NCBI GenBank assembly: GCA_965662565.1
Contig: CBFIHS010000039.1
Location: 1-17,506 of the forward strand
Length of the DNA stretch: 17,506 bases
Direction: 5' to 3'
DNA from: UBA5109 sp965662565
GTDB lineage: Bacteria; Pseudomonadota; Gammaproteobacteria; Pseudomonadales; Pseudohongiellaceae
Shown: piece by piece, positions 7,977 through 16,545 of the stretch
How positions within the stretch are numbered: position 1 is the first letter of the stretch
Layout: each line of letters begins with the position of its first letter
The notes under the pieces: generated by a model
Seen by the model: the letters and a program-made list of their open reading frames with translations, nothing else
What the model was told of the DNA's origin: nothing
Databases searched by the model: none
Translations under genes and position numbers: made by a program

Positions 7977-7982
7977 AGAGGA
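7977..7982 (+). promoter_or_regulatory. ribosome binding site that fixes the acnB GTG start
   Basis: AGAGGA, seven bases before GTG 7990. The strong SD and the match of the first residues (MLEAYHKHVAERA) to E. coli AcnB settle the start on GTG rather than on an internal ATG. Confidence 0.75.
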
Positions 7983-7989
7983 ATGTGTA

Positions 7990-10584
7990 GTGTTAGAAGC
8001 TTATCATAAACATGTCGCAGAGCGTGCAGAAACTGGAGTAGTTCCACTTCCCCTTAATGCTGAACAGGTCGCAGAACTCATTGAGCTATTAAAGACCCCT
8101 CCAGCAGGAGAAGAAGAGTTCATTCTCGACTTAATCACTAACCGTGTGCCTGCTGGCGTAGATGAAGCCGCTTATGTAAAAGCCGGTTTTCTAGCAGCTT
8201 TAGCCAAAGGCGAAGTCGACTCTCCTCTTATTTCTAAATTAGACGCGACCAAATTATTAGGCACCATGCTCGGTGGCTACAATATTACTACTCTAGTTGA
8301 ACTGCTTGACGATGAAGAACTTGGTGAAGAGGCCGGCAAACAACTTTCTCGTACATTATTAATGTTTGATGCTTTCTACGACGTTGCCGAAAAAGCAAAA
8401 ACGGGAAATGCCAATGCTAAAAACACTCTTCAATCTTGGGCTGATGCTGAATGGTTCACATCCAAACCCAAAGTTCCTGAAGTGATGACTATTAGTGTCT
8501 TTAAGGTGCCTGGCGAGACTAATACTGACGATCTTTCACCAGCCCCTGATGCCTGGTCACGACCTGACATCCCTCTTCATGCCAAAGCCATGTACAAAAT
8601 GCCGCGCGATGGTGTTACCAATGCTGAAGAACAAATAAATGAACTTAAAGAGCAAGGTTTTCCAGTAGCCTTAGTCGGCGACGTTGTTGGTACCGGCTCT
8701 TCTCGAAAATCAGCCACAAACTCAGTGCTTTGGTACATTGGCGACGATATCCCTAACATCCCCAATAAAAGAGATGGCGGAGTTTGTATTGGCAACCAAA
8801 TCGCTCCCATTTTCTTCAATACGATGGAAGATTCCGGCGCACTCCCTATCGAATGTGATGTCAGCAACATGGAAACTGGCGATATCATTGATATCTACCC
8901 TCACCAAGGCAAGATTACTAAGCATGGTTCTGATGAGTTAATTTGTGAATTCAAATTAAAAACTGACATGCTCATGGATGAGGTTCAAGCAGGCGGTCGT
9001 ATTCCTTTAATTATTGGTCGAGGCCTTACTGAGCGTGCACGCGAAGAGCTTGGTCTTGAATCTTCACCTGAATTCCGCCGTCCTACTTCTGACTCGGCTT
9101 CTGACGCTGGCTTCACGCTCGCTCAAAAAATGGTTGGTAAAGCTTGTGGCGTCGAAGGCGTTCGTCCTGGCACCTATTGCGAACCTAAAATGACTACAGT
9201 TGGCTCTCAGGATACAACTGGCCCTATGACTCGTGACGAGCTAAAAGACTTAGCCTGTCTTGGTTTTACTGCTGACCTTGTCATGCAGTCTTTCTGTCAT
9301 ACAGCCGCCTATCCGAAGCCTGTAGACATTTCTACTCAACACACTCTACCTGATTTTATTCGCACCCGAGGCGGCGTGAGTTTGCGTCCTGGCGATGGCA
9401 TTATTCACAGCTGGCTCAACCGTATGTTGTTACCTGATACTGTGGGCACCGGCGGCGATTCTCATACTCGATTCCCTATTGGTATTTCTTTCCCTGCTGG
9501 TTCTGGTTTGGTCGCCTTTGCTGCAGCTACAGGTGTTATGCCTTTAGATATGCCTGAATCTGTTTTGGTTCGTTTTAAAGGTGAAATGCAACCTGGTATC
9601 ACCTTGCGTGACTTGGTTAATGCTATCCCTTACGCCGCTATTCAATCAGGTGACTTAACAATTGAGAAGAAAGGTAAAAAGAATATTTTCTCTGGTCGCA
9701 TATTAGAAATTGAAGGTTTACCAGACCTTAAAGTTGAACAAGCTTTTGAACTTTCTGATGCATCAGCTGAGCGTTCAGCTGGCGGCTGTACCATCAAACT
9801 CAATAAAGAACCTATTATCGAGTATTTCAAATCAAACATTACTCTCTTACGTTGGATGATTTCAGAAGGTTATGGTGACCCTCGTACTCTAGAACGTCGA
9901 GCTGCAGCAATGGAAGACTGGTTAGAAAATCCAGTCTTAATGGAAGCGGATGAAAACGCCGAATACCATAAGATCATTGAGATTGACCTCAATGAAATTA
10001 AGGAGCCTTTATTGGCTTGCCCTAATGACCCTGATGACGTTAAGCCATTAAGTGAAGTTCAAGGCACAAAAATCGATGAAGTATTCATTGGTTCATGTAT
10101 GACTAATATTGGTCATTTCCGAGCTGCTGCCAAAGTATTGGAGCAAGTAGAGGGAAGCTTGCCGACAAGACTTTGGATCTCGCCTCCGACGAAAATGGAT
10201 CAGCATCAGCTAACCGAAGAAGGTATTTATTACACTTTTGGTGCTGCTGGAGCTAGAACTGAAATGCCGGGCTGTTCACTTTGCATGGGTAATCAAGCTC
10301 GTATCGCGCCAAAATCCACGGCCATTTCAACCTCTACTCGAAACTTCCCAAATCGACTAGGTGATGGCGCCAATGTTTTCCTCGGCTCATCTGAGCTAGC
10401 AGCAGTCTGTTCTGCATTAGGTAAGATTCCTAATATGGAAGAATACATGGCTTATATGCACAGCCTAAACACAATGTCGGGAGAAATTTACCGTTACCTC
10501 AACTTCAATGAAATTAAGTCTTTCATGGAAGGAGCACAAAACGCTAAAAACATTCCTGCCGTTAATGTTGAGGTTAGCGCCTAG
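7990..10584 (+). CDS. acnB: aconitate hydratase B (bifunctional aconitase / 2-methylisocitrate dehydratase)
   Basis: Main TCA-cycle aconitase, interconverting citrate and isocitrate through cis-aconitate with a [4Fe-4S] cluster; AcnB also handles 2-methylisocitrate, and in E. coli the apo form binds RNA. 864 residues (E. coli 865). Domain order is that of AcnB: N-terminal HEAT-like domain (about 1-160), swivel domain 4 (FKVPGETNTDDLSPAPDAWSR and VVGTGSSRKSATNS), then domains 1-3. Cluster ligands are C703 (GSCMTNIGHFR), C762 and C765 (GCSLCMGNQ), each seven lower than E. coli C710, C769 and C772. FPIGISFPAGSGLVAFAAATG and STSTRNFPNRLG are also intact. Start GTG, strong SD. No clear promoter of its own was found in the 35 bp after the ppa terminator. 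Confidence 0.98.
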   Translation: MLEAYHKHVAERAETGVVPLPLNAEQVAELIELLKTPPAGEEEFILDLITNRVPAGVDEAAYVKAGFLAALAKGEVDSPLISKLDATKLLGTMLGGYNITTLVELLDDEELGEEAGKQLSRTLLMFDAFYDVAEKAKTGNANAKNTLQSWADAEWFTSKPKVPEVMTISVFKVPGETNTDDLSPAPDAWSRPDIPLHAKAMYKMPRDGVTNAEEQINELKEQGFPVALVGDVVGTGSSRKSATNSVLWYIGDDIPNIPNKRDGGVCIGNQIAPIFFNTMEDSGALPIECDVSNMETGDIIDIYPHQGKITKHGSDELICEFKLKTDMLMDEVQAGGRIPLIIGRGLTERAREELGLESSPEFRRPTSDSASDAGFTLAQKMVGKACGVEGVRPGTYCEPKMTTVGSQDTTGPMTRDELKDLACLGFTADLVMQSFCHTAAYPKPVDISTQHTLPDFIRTRGGVSLRPGDGIIHSWLNRMLLPDTVGTGGDSHTRFPIGISFPAGSGLVAFAAATGVMPLDMPESVLVRFKGEMQPGITLRDLVNAIPYAAIQSGDLTIEKKGKKNIFSGRILEIEGLPDLKVEQAFELSDASAERSAGGCTIKLNKEPIIEYFKSNITLLRWMISEGYGDPRTLERRAAAMEDWLENPVLMEADENAEYHKIIEIDLNEIKEPLLACPNDPDDVKPLSEVQGTKIDEVFIGSCMTNIGHFRAAAKVLEQVEGSLPTRLWISPPTKMDQHQLTEEGIYYTFGAAGARTEMPGCSLCMGNQARIAPKSTAISTSTRNFPNRLGDGANVFLGSSELAAVCSALGKIPNMEEYMAYMHSLNTMSGEIYRYLNFNEIKSFMEGAQNAKNIPAVNVEVSA

Positions 10585-10597
10585 CAAGATACGAAAG

Positions 10598-10647
10598 AGG
10601 CTAGGTAATTTGATTACAACACGCTGATCAAGTTACTCTAGCCTTTT
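10598..10647 (+). terminator. probable terminator after acnB
   Basis: AGGCTAG (10598-10604) pairs with CTAGCCT (10638-10644); with small bulges the stem can extend inward (GTAA with TTAC, then TTTG/CAAG). It is followed by TTTT then CCC. It lies 14 bp after the acnB stop. The T tract is short, so strength is uncertain. Confidence 0.5.
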
Positions 10648-10669
10648 CCCGAACCAACAAACTTGTGCT

Positions 10670-11812
10670 ATGAGCGAAAACTTTTATAGCCAGCTTAGCC
10701 CTTTCAAGAATTTTGAAAATTTTGTTGAGCAAAGCTACTACCAAAACCTGCCCGATGATTGGCTTATCTTCGTTGCAGATATTAAAGACTCCACACTAGC
10801 AATTGATGAAGGTCGTTATAAAGAAGTAAACCTAATAGGTGCTGCCAGCATCACTCTTTCCATCCAAGCTCTGAAAAACTTTGAATTCCCATTCGTTTTT
10901 GGGGGCGATGGCGCAACTATATGCATACCTCCGGCCTATGAAAATAGAATTTCTGAAGAGTTAGGAAAGTTAATTCGTTTCGCAAAGGATAATTTTTCTT
11001 TACATCTAAGAGTGGCAAAAATTCCAGCCAAAAAATAAGAGAAGCTGGAAAAGAGATTAAAGTAGCAAAACTCGAAATTACAGAGGGCCGTTTTATTTCA
11101 CTTTTTCGAGGTGGAGGATTGAGCTATGCCGATCAATTGGCTAAAGCTCATTATCAGGACTACTTCGTAAAAGAACATCTGAATAGTGTAGAGGAACTAA
11201 CTGGCCTTTCATGTCGTTGGAGCCCAATTCCCTCTAAAAAAAGCCTTGTCTTAAGTTTACTTATTGCCGCTAGGGGATCAGACGACTCCAGCACCTACCA
11301 AGACATACTCAACAAAATTCGCCAAGCCATTGACTGTAGCATTGAAGAAGCCAATCCCGCTCATCAGGATAAAAAAAATTACAAATCTTTCTGGTCCGCA
11401 TTAAAAGACGAATATCGTTACCACCGATCTATCGTTTCGCTTAATTTTGTTAAACGCTTAGTAGATATTATTTTCGCTGTGCTTATTTTTAGTCACCAAA
11501 TAAACCCCATTCGTAAACTTTTCGATGAAAAAAGTTTCACCTCATCTATTAATGACCACAGTGATTTTAGAAAATTTGATGACACCTTACGCTTAATCAT
11601 TGATTGCGAAGAACAACAATCTCTTGATCTGCTTAATGAACTTAAAAAGTTACCTTAGAGGCGAAATTTATTACGGGCATCATGCATCCGAAAATGCACT
11701 AATGACCTGCTTTGTTGAGCACACGCGACAAGGAGGTCATTTGCACTTTATAGATGGAGGTAATGGTGGATTAGCCATAGCTTCAAGGCCTCTGAAATCT
11801 CAGCTTAGCTAA
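10670..11812 (+). pseudogene. DUF3095-family protein gene interrupted by two compensating frameshifts
   Basis: Three pieces in two frames together make one DUF3095-like protein of about 380 residues, the family's usual size. Piece 1 (10670-11038) gives 122 residues with the cyclase-like VADIKDST (D37) and GRYKEVNLIGA, and FGGDGA (D80). It hits TAA just after a run of six A (11030-11035). Adding one A, or slipping back one base, continues with IREAGKEIKVAKLEITEGRF, an SLFRGGGLSYADQL segment, the CRWSPIPSKK segment and FRKFDDTLRLIIDC up to TAG 11656. Losing one base near the A5 run at 11644-11648 restores frame to SYLRGEIYYGHHASENALMTCF and HFIDGGNGG, the family C-terminus. Family function is not established; the Asp motifs suggest a class III nucleotidyl-cyclase-like fold (inferred). 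ATG 10670 has no clear SD. This may be a recent pseudogene, a sequencing error pair, or (less likely) recoding. Confidence 0.8.
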
Positions 11813-11835
11813 TCAAACTTTGAAAAACGTTTTGA

Positions 11836-14529
11836 TTATTCGCTCAGACTCTTTGACACGACCTCATACACATCTTTCGATAGATTCTCAGTCTCTTTAA
11901 CTCTATGCAATTGCGCTTTCATTAACTGTTGTCGATTCACGCTCTGCTTTCTCCAATGAGTTAAAGGGGTTAATAGACGTGAAGCAATTTGAGGATTCAA
12001 ACTGTTAAGTTTCAGCACAGAGTCAGCTAAAAATTCATAACCAGAACCTGACTCATTATGAAAGCCAACAATATTAAGATTACAAAAAGCACCGATAACT
12101 GAACGGACTTTATTTGGATTTTTAATATCGAAACTTTCATGCTGAGTGAGCTTTATGACTTCAGATAAATTCTCTTTACTGGCAAAGCCAGCTTGCATAT
12201 TAAGCCATTGCTCTACTACTAAGGCTTCGTGCTTCCACTTTTCATAAAACTCTGCAAATGCTTTTTCTTTAATCGCTTTAGCAGCAGAACTTGTACCTGC
12301 TAACAAAGCTCGTAAAGCGGCACTTTGGTCTGTCATATTATCGGCTTCACGATATTGCTCAGACGCACGCTCAATCCAGCTATCACCCAATAAAACCAGA
12401 TAGTTCAGTACGGCATTCTTTAAAGAACGTTGCGCTATTGCTTTAGCTTCTACTTCATAAGGCTCATCACTTAGCATTGCTTCGTAAACAGCGGCTAACT
12501 GATCTTCTAAACTTGTCGCAATTTGAGCTCGCATGTATTCGCGAACTTCGTGTATTCCATCGATATCTATCTCACTTGCTAGCTCACCAATATAGGCCTC
12601 AGAAGGAAGCGCCAATAAACGTGAAAGCATTGCCCTATCGATACTCTCATCGTTCAAGGCACTGTCTAAAACTTTGAACATAGCTTGTGTTAAACGCTGA
12701 TCCAGAACTAAAGCATCACCCTTTTGTCTTTTATCCAGCAATTCGTTAATGATTTGTAAACTGAGTTGCTGTGCCGCTTCCCAACGCACAAAACCATCGG
12801 AATCATGGCTCATTAAAAACAATAGTTCATCACGCGAATAATCCATATTTACTTTTACTGGGGCCGAGAAACTTCGAAGAACTGAAGGCACTGGTTTTCC
12901 TGTTATTCCGGTAAATACAAATTCTGTTTTTTCCTCTTTAACCGCTAATACTTTGTTATATGAAACGGCTTCTTGCTTGTTAGCTTCCTCACCGACCAAT
13001 AGCAAAGGCATTTCTTTGCCATCGTTGCCGAGTAAGGCAAAATCGAAAGGTATGAAAAATGCTTGTTTTGATTTTTGACCAGGAGTTGGAGGACAGCTTT
13101 GAGAAATTACTAAAGTATAAGTCTGTGAGACTTCATCGTATAGAGTTTCTATATCAAGCACAGGGGTTCCGGACTGCGAATACCAGAGTCTAAATTGTGT
13201 AAGATCAATACCACTCACCTCTTCCATGGTCGCTACGAAGTCTTCGGTTGTAACAGCCATCCCATCGAATCGATCGAAATAAAGATCTGTCCCTTTACGG
13301 AAAAGTTCAGGCCCCAGCAAATTAGCAATCATGCGAACAACTTCAGCACCTTTTTCATAAATAGTGACGGTATAAAAATTTGAAATCTCCATGTAAGACT
13401 CAGGTCTAATGGAATGCGCCATTGGTCCCGCATCTTCTGCAAACTGAACTGTTCTTAAAAAATTTACATCATCGATACGTTTGACTGCGCGAGAACCTAC
13501 GTCTGCGGAAAACTCTGAATCACGATAAACTGTAAAGCCTTCTTTTAGACTTAGCTGAAACCAATCGCGGCAAGTAACACGATTGCCTGACCAGTTATGA
13601 AAATACTCATGGGCGACAATGGCTTCAATTCGCTGAAAAGAAAAATCAGTAGACGTTTCTGGCTTAGCTAGAACGCATGAAGTATTGAAAATATTTAAGC
13701 CTTTATTCTCCATAGCTCCCATGTTGAAGTCATCAACAGCTACAATCATAAAAATATCTAAATCGTATTCACGTCCATATACTTCTTCATCCCAACGCAT
13801 CGCTTTTTTCAGAGAAACTAATGCAAAATCACACTTGTCTAAATCTTTCTTTTCTACAAAAACTTGCAGCTTGATTTCACGACCAGAACAGGTGGTGAAA
13901 GTATCGTCCACAGGGTATAAATCTCCGGCAACAAGCGCAAAAAGATAGGAAGGCTTTCGAAAAGGATCTTGCCAAACAACCCAATGCCTACCCTGTTTTT
14001 CAGGCTCGTCACAATCGCCACTCTGAATTTTGTTACCGTTGGACAAGAGCACCGGATAACTCGTCTTATCGGCTTCTATACGCGTGGTAAAACTCGATAG
14101 CACGTCTGGTCGGTCTAAGTACCAAGTGATTTTTCTGAAGCCTTCGGCTTCACATTGAGTACAAAACTTATTACTGGATTTATATAGACCTTCAAGACTG
14201 GTATTTTCTTGAGGTTTTATTCTTGCTTTAGTTTGTAGGACAAAAGTCTCCGGGACATTAAAAATTTCTAGGGTTTCATCACCAAGAAGGTACTCAGAAG
14301 AATTTAAAGCTCTGCCGACAAGCTCTACTTCCAGCAGCTCCAGCTCCTGCCCCAATAAAACCAATGAAGATTCTGTGTTTTTTGATGCCGGATTCCGACG
14401 CAAACTCAAACGACTGGTAACAATCGTTTCATCTTCAAACAATTCAAAATCCAAATGCGTTTCATCAATTAAAAATTCTGGAACTTGATAATCTTTTAAA
14501 TAAATATTTCTTGCTTGAGCTTCTTTCAT
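11836..14529 (-). CDS. pepN: aminopeptidase N (M1 family)
   Basis: Cytoplasmic zinc metallopeptidase that removes N-terminal residues from peptides in the last steps of protein turnover. 897 residues (E. coli 870). Seen: substrate-binding GAMEN at 271-275; zinc site H307-E308-Y-F-H311 with the third ligand E330 (LKEGFTVYRD); the catalytic tyrosine Y391 (TVTIYEKGAEVVRM), all ten higher than E. coli H297, E298, H301, E320 and Y381. CTQCEAEGFRKITWYLDRPD and the C-terminal helical domain (SNPNKVRS-like NPNKVRSVIGAF, NPQIASRLLTPL) are intact. The SD before ATG 14529 is poor; the start is seven bases after the stop of the DUF2797 gene, so coupling is likely. Last gene of the nadK-pepN run; it converges on the broken DUF3095 gene. 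Confidence 0.97.
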   Translation of the reverse strand: MKEAQARNIYLKDYQVPEFLIDETHLDFELFEDETIVTSRLSLRRNPASKNTESSLVLLGQELELLEVELVGRALNSSEYLLGDETLEIFNVPETFVLQTKARIKPQENTSLEGLYKSSNKFCTQCEAEGFRKITWYLDRPDVLSSFTTRIEADKTSYPVLLSNGNKIQSGDCDEPEKQGRHWVVWQDPFRKPSYLFALVAGDLYPVDDTFTTCSGREIKLQVFVEKKDLDKCDFALVSLKKAMRWDEEVYGREYDLDIFMIVAVDDFNMGAMENKGLNIFNTSCVLAKPETSTDFSFQRIEAIVAHEYFHNWSGNRVTCRDWFQLSLKEGFTVYRDSEFSADVGSRAVKRIDDVNFLRTVQFAEDAGPMAHSIRPESYMEISNFYTVTIYEKGAEVVRMIANLLGPELFRKGTDLYFDRFDGMAVTTEDFVATMEEVSGIDLTQFRLWYSQSGTPVLDIETLYDEVSQTYTLVISQSCPPTPGQKSKQAFFIPFDFALLGNDGKEMPLLLVGEEANKQEAVSYNKVLAVKEEKTEFVFTGITGKPVPSVLRSFSAPVKVNMDYSRDELLFLMSHDSDGFVRWEAAQQLSLQIINELLDKRQKGDALVLDQRLTQAMFKVLDSALNDESIDRAMLSRLLALPSEAYIGELASEIDIDGIHEVREYMRAQIATSLEDQLAAVYEAMLSDEPYEVEAKAIAQRSLKNAVLNYLVLLGDSWIERASEQYREADNMTDQSAALRALLAGTSSAAKAIKEKAFAEFYEKWKHEALVVEQWLNMQAGFASKENLSEVIKLTQHESFDIKNPNKVRSVIGAFCNLNIVGFHNESGSGYEFLADSVLKLNSLNPQIASRLLTPLTHWRKQSVNRQQLMKAQLHRVKETENLSKDVYEVVSKSLSE

Positions 14530-14536
14530 GATATTT

Positions 14537-15364
14537 CTAAAAACCTAAACTTATTTTATAACCGCTAAATTTGCGAACATTTAATACGCCAGTATCAAGA
14601 ATCAAATACTGCCCTTTTATACCTAGTAATACGCCTTCTAAATGACTTTCTTTATCAAAGTTTAATGAAGTCACTTTTTCTGGATAAGTTTGTACAGGAT
14701 AACTGAGAGTGCTTGTCTTCATGCCGGTTAAAACACTAATCGCATGAAGTCCAAAACGATCCTGCAAGGCACTTATATCCTCAGCACATTCAGTTAATAA
14801 CAAATCTCTTTGCTGCTCTAAATCCAGCTCTTCTATATTGCCTTTAAGCATCGTGCGCCAATTAGTTTTATCACTGATATGCTGCTTAAAAAGCATTTCC
14901 AGAAAGCCTGATTGCTGTCTTGTTCTTACTCGAAAGACAGGTAAAGCCTGAATCGCCCCTTGGTCAATCCATCTAGTCGGTATTTGCGATGCTCTGGTAA
15001 TACCCACCTTGATGCCGGACGAATTGGCTAAATAAACAATGTGGTCTTGCATACAGAACTCTTCACCCCACAGAGGCTCTCTGCAAGTACCTAAATCATA
15101 ATGACAGTTCTCGGGGGACATTATGCAATTATCGCACTGAGCCAAGCTCTGAAAGCAGGGATAACAATAACCTTGATTAAAGCTTTTATTGGTTTTCCTA
15201 TTACAATGAACGCAATTTATGCTTCCTTCATAATCCAAGCTTATTTTTTTTCCAATTAACTCGTTTAAAGAAAGCAGCTCACCATTGAATGGCAGGCTAT
15301 AGCTCACAGGCTTATCCAGCCTGGCTTTCATTTTACTAATATTGCCACTTCTTACTTGAGTCAT
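14537..15364 (-). CDS. DUF2797 protein: cysteine-cluster domain plus GIY-YIG-like region
   Basis: 275 residues. I recognise the DUF2797 family, whose role is unknown. The middle carries three CxxC pairs (C51/C54, C67/C70, C77/C80), then C87, C94, C104 and H108, which look like a treble of zinc-ribbon sites. Directly after comes HIVYLANSSGIKVGITR (108-124), R131, then GFLEMLF with E156. Spacing of Y111, KVGIT, Arg and Glu resembles small GIY-YIG-type domains (T5orf172/MUG113-like); this is my reading, not an established assignment. The N-terminal part has no signal peptide and the C-terminal 60 residues are beta-rich (LEGVLLGIKGQYLILDTGVLNV). ATG 15364 overlaps the upstream TAA by one base (TAATG), so it is translationally coupled to the DUF1315 gene. 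pepN follows after seven bases. Confidence 0.85.
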   Translation of the reverse strand: MTQVRSGNISKMKARLDKPVSYSLPFNGELLSLNELIGKKISLDYEGSINCVHCNRKTNKSFNQGYCYPCFQSLAQCDNCIMSPENCHYDLGTCREPLWGEEFCMQDHIVYLANSSGIKVGITRASQIPTRWIDQGAIQALPVFRVRTRQQSGFLEMLFKQHISDKTNWRTMLKGNIEELDLEQQRDLLLTECAEDISALQDRFGLHAISVLTGMKTSTLSYPVQTYPEKVTSLNFDKESHLEGVLLGIKGQYLILDTGVLNVRKFSGYKISLGF

Positions 15365-15618
15365 TATTGCCCGCTTTCCCGTTCTTTTAATTTCGTTCTA
15401 TCAAGGTAGCCGATTCTTTCTTCTTCACTTTTATGAATTTCATCATAAGCAATCACAGCTTGTAGACAGAGCTCAACTTGTTCTGGAGACAAGCGGTCTC
15501 CATTCTCCCAACGACCTAATTCAATTGCGCGTTTAAGGTTGGCGTGTATTTCAGGTGTAATTGCCGCCAGTAGCTCTTCAAAACTTTCTGGCACTTTATC
15601 TAAAGGAAACACATCCAC
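15364..15618 (-). CDS. yeaC: DUF1315 (YeaC-like) protein
   Basis: 84-residue cytoplasmic protein of the DUF1315 family, to which E. coli YeaC (about 90 residues) belongs. Seen: SFEELLAAITPEIHANLKRAIELGRW, then G-RLSPEQ-E-CLQAVIAYD and the EEERIGYLDR end, all typical of the family. Function is unknown. The start is GTG 15618, chosen because of a strong GAGG SD eight bases upstream (15627-15630) and because the nearby ATG at 15614 is out of frame and stops at once. Its TAA overlaps the ATG of the DUF2797 gene. It lies 33 bp after the rhomboid gene in the same run. Confidence 0.9.
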   Translation of the reverse strand: MDVFPLDKVPESFEELLAAITPEIHANLKRAIELGRWENGDRLSPEQVELCLQAVIAYDEIHKSEEERIGYLDRTKLKERESGQ

Positions 15619-15651
15619 AATTTATACCTCTTCTTGAAATTTTAATCTTTT

Positions 15652-16536
15652 TTATAAGGGCGAACTTTTTAATGAGCGTGTAACTCGACTGATTGTTGCA
15701 ACACTGGCGCCATAAACAACACCGGCTAGTAAACCGGCAAGATGAGCTGTATCAGCAATGCTTTCAAGATCAATGACAGCCATGAGCAACAACATCGCCA
15801 GCATAAAAAACACGATATTTTTTGGAAGATTCAGGCCTTTAGCAGGATCAAATAACTGCCACATCCAGATATAGGAAAAAAGACCTGCAATAACTCCAGA
15901 CATACCACCAAAAAGAATACTACCACTGTTTAAATACTGAGCAGTATTAGAAACTAAGGCCAAGACTATCACTAGAATCACCATCGATATCGATCTCTGC
16001 CTACTCTCAATTCTGCGCCCAAACTCCCATAACCAGAGCATATTGAAAGTTAAATGCAAAAGTCCGGCGTGGAGCAATATTGGAGAAATCATTCGTAAAA
16101 ACTGAGCATAGTTGAAATTTTCTATGACCCGATTCAAATTTACTGTACGAGTACCAAAGGCAAAATCAGGATAAAGTAAAAGACGCGTTGTCGAAGATAA
16201 AGAATCTAGAGGCACAACGATTGCTAAGACACAACAAACGAAAATCAGTAAAATTGTTAGTGGATAGTGTGATAAGGCATCGGAAAATCTTTTGATAGAG
16301 TTGCCTGGATTAATATATCCAGCAATACCCGTACTATTTTGCTCCGAAGGCACAAGCGTTCCGTTCTTCCATTGCAGATACAAATGATTGGTCTCTGCAA
16401 TATCCTCAAGCTTAGCGACTGCTAGAAATTCTAGAGAACCTTCTGAGTAAACTCGATGGGATATTTTGCGCTGCCAAAGCAGTCGGCTAAATTGAGTTAG
16501 GTCTTCATCACTCGGAATTTCAAATGCCTTAAACAT
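15652..16536 (-). CDS. rhomboid family intramembrane serine protease (GlpG-like)
   Basis: 294 residues; cleaves membrane proteins within the lipid bilayer. Residues 1-80 form a soluble cytoplasmic N-terminal domain, as in GlpG; about six hydrophobic segments follow, starting with 91-110 (YPLTILLIFVCCVLAIVVPL). Catalytic features: H161 and N165 in HLTFNMLWLWEFG, nucleophile S213 in FGGMSGVIAG, and base H265 in ADTAHLAGLLAG, a complete Ser-His pair with oxyanion residues, so active. Start ATG 16536 has an AAGGAT SD that overlaps the nadK stop region; the gap to nadK is nine bases, so the two are co-transcribed. Whether it is the true orthologue of E. coli glpG is not clear because that gene sits in another neighbourhood, so no symbol is given. 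Natural substrates unknown. Confidence 0.93.
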   Translation of the reverse strand: MFKAFEIPSDEDLTQFSRLLWQRKISHRVYSEGSLEFLAVAKLEDIAETNHLYLQWKNGTLVPSEQNSTGIAGYINPGNSIKRFSDALSHYPLTILLIFVCCVLAIVVPLDSLSSTTRLLLYPDFAFGTRTVNLNRVIENFNYAQFLRMISPILLHAGLLHLTFNMLWLWEFGRRIESRQRSISMVILVIVLALVSNTAQYLNSGSILFGGMSGVIAGLFSYIWMWQLFDPAKGLNLPKNIVFFMLAMLLLMAVIDLESIADTAHLAGLLAGVVYGASVATISRVTRSLKSSPL

Positions 16537-16545
16537 TCATCATCC

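Noticed and set aside
7983..8009. Eight-codon ATG frame overlapping the acnB start
   Set aside because: The ATG begins one base after the SD, too close for initiation, and stops after eight codons; no sign of a leader peptide.
8577..8941. Short frames on both strands inside acnB
   Set aside because: They sit wholly inside the conserved swivel domain coding region of acnB and resemble no protein I know.
11030..11041. Programmed -1 frameshift signal at C AAA AAA TAA
   Set aside because: Slip-prone, but not a canonical X XXY YYZ heptamer, no clear downstream stem-loop was noticed, and a second opposite shift is also needed to reach the C-terminus; an indel or sequencing error is simpler.
11811..11837. 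AT hairpin AATCAAA / TTTGATT between the DUF3095 and pepN gene ends
   Set aside because: Could be a shared terminator of convergent genes, but the stem is seven A/T-rich pairs, has no T tract on either strand and overlaps both stop codons.
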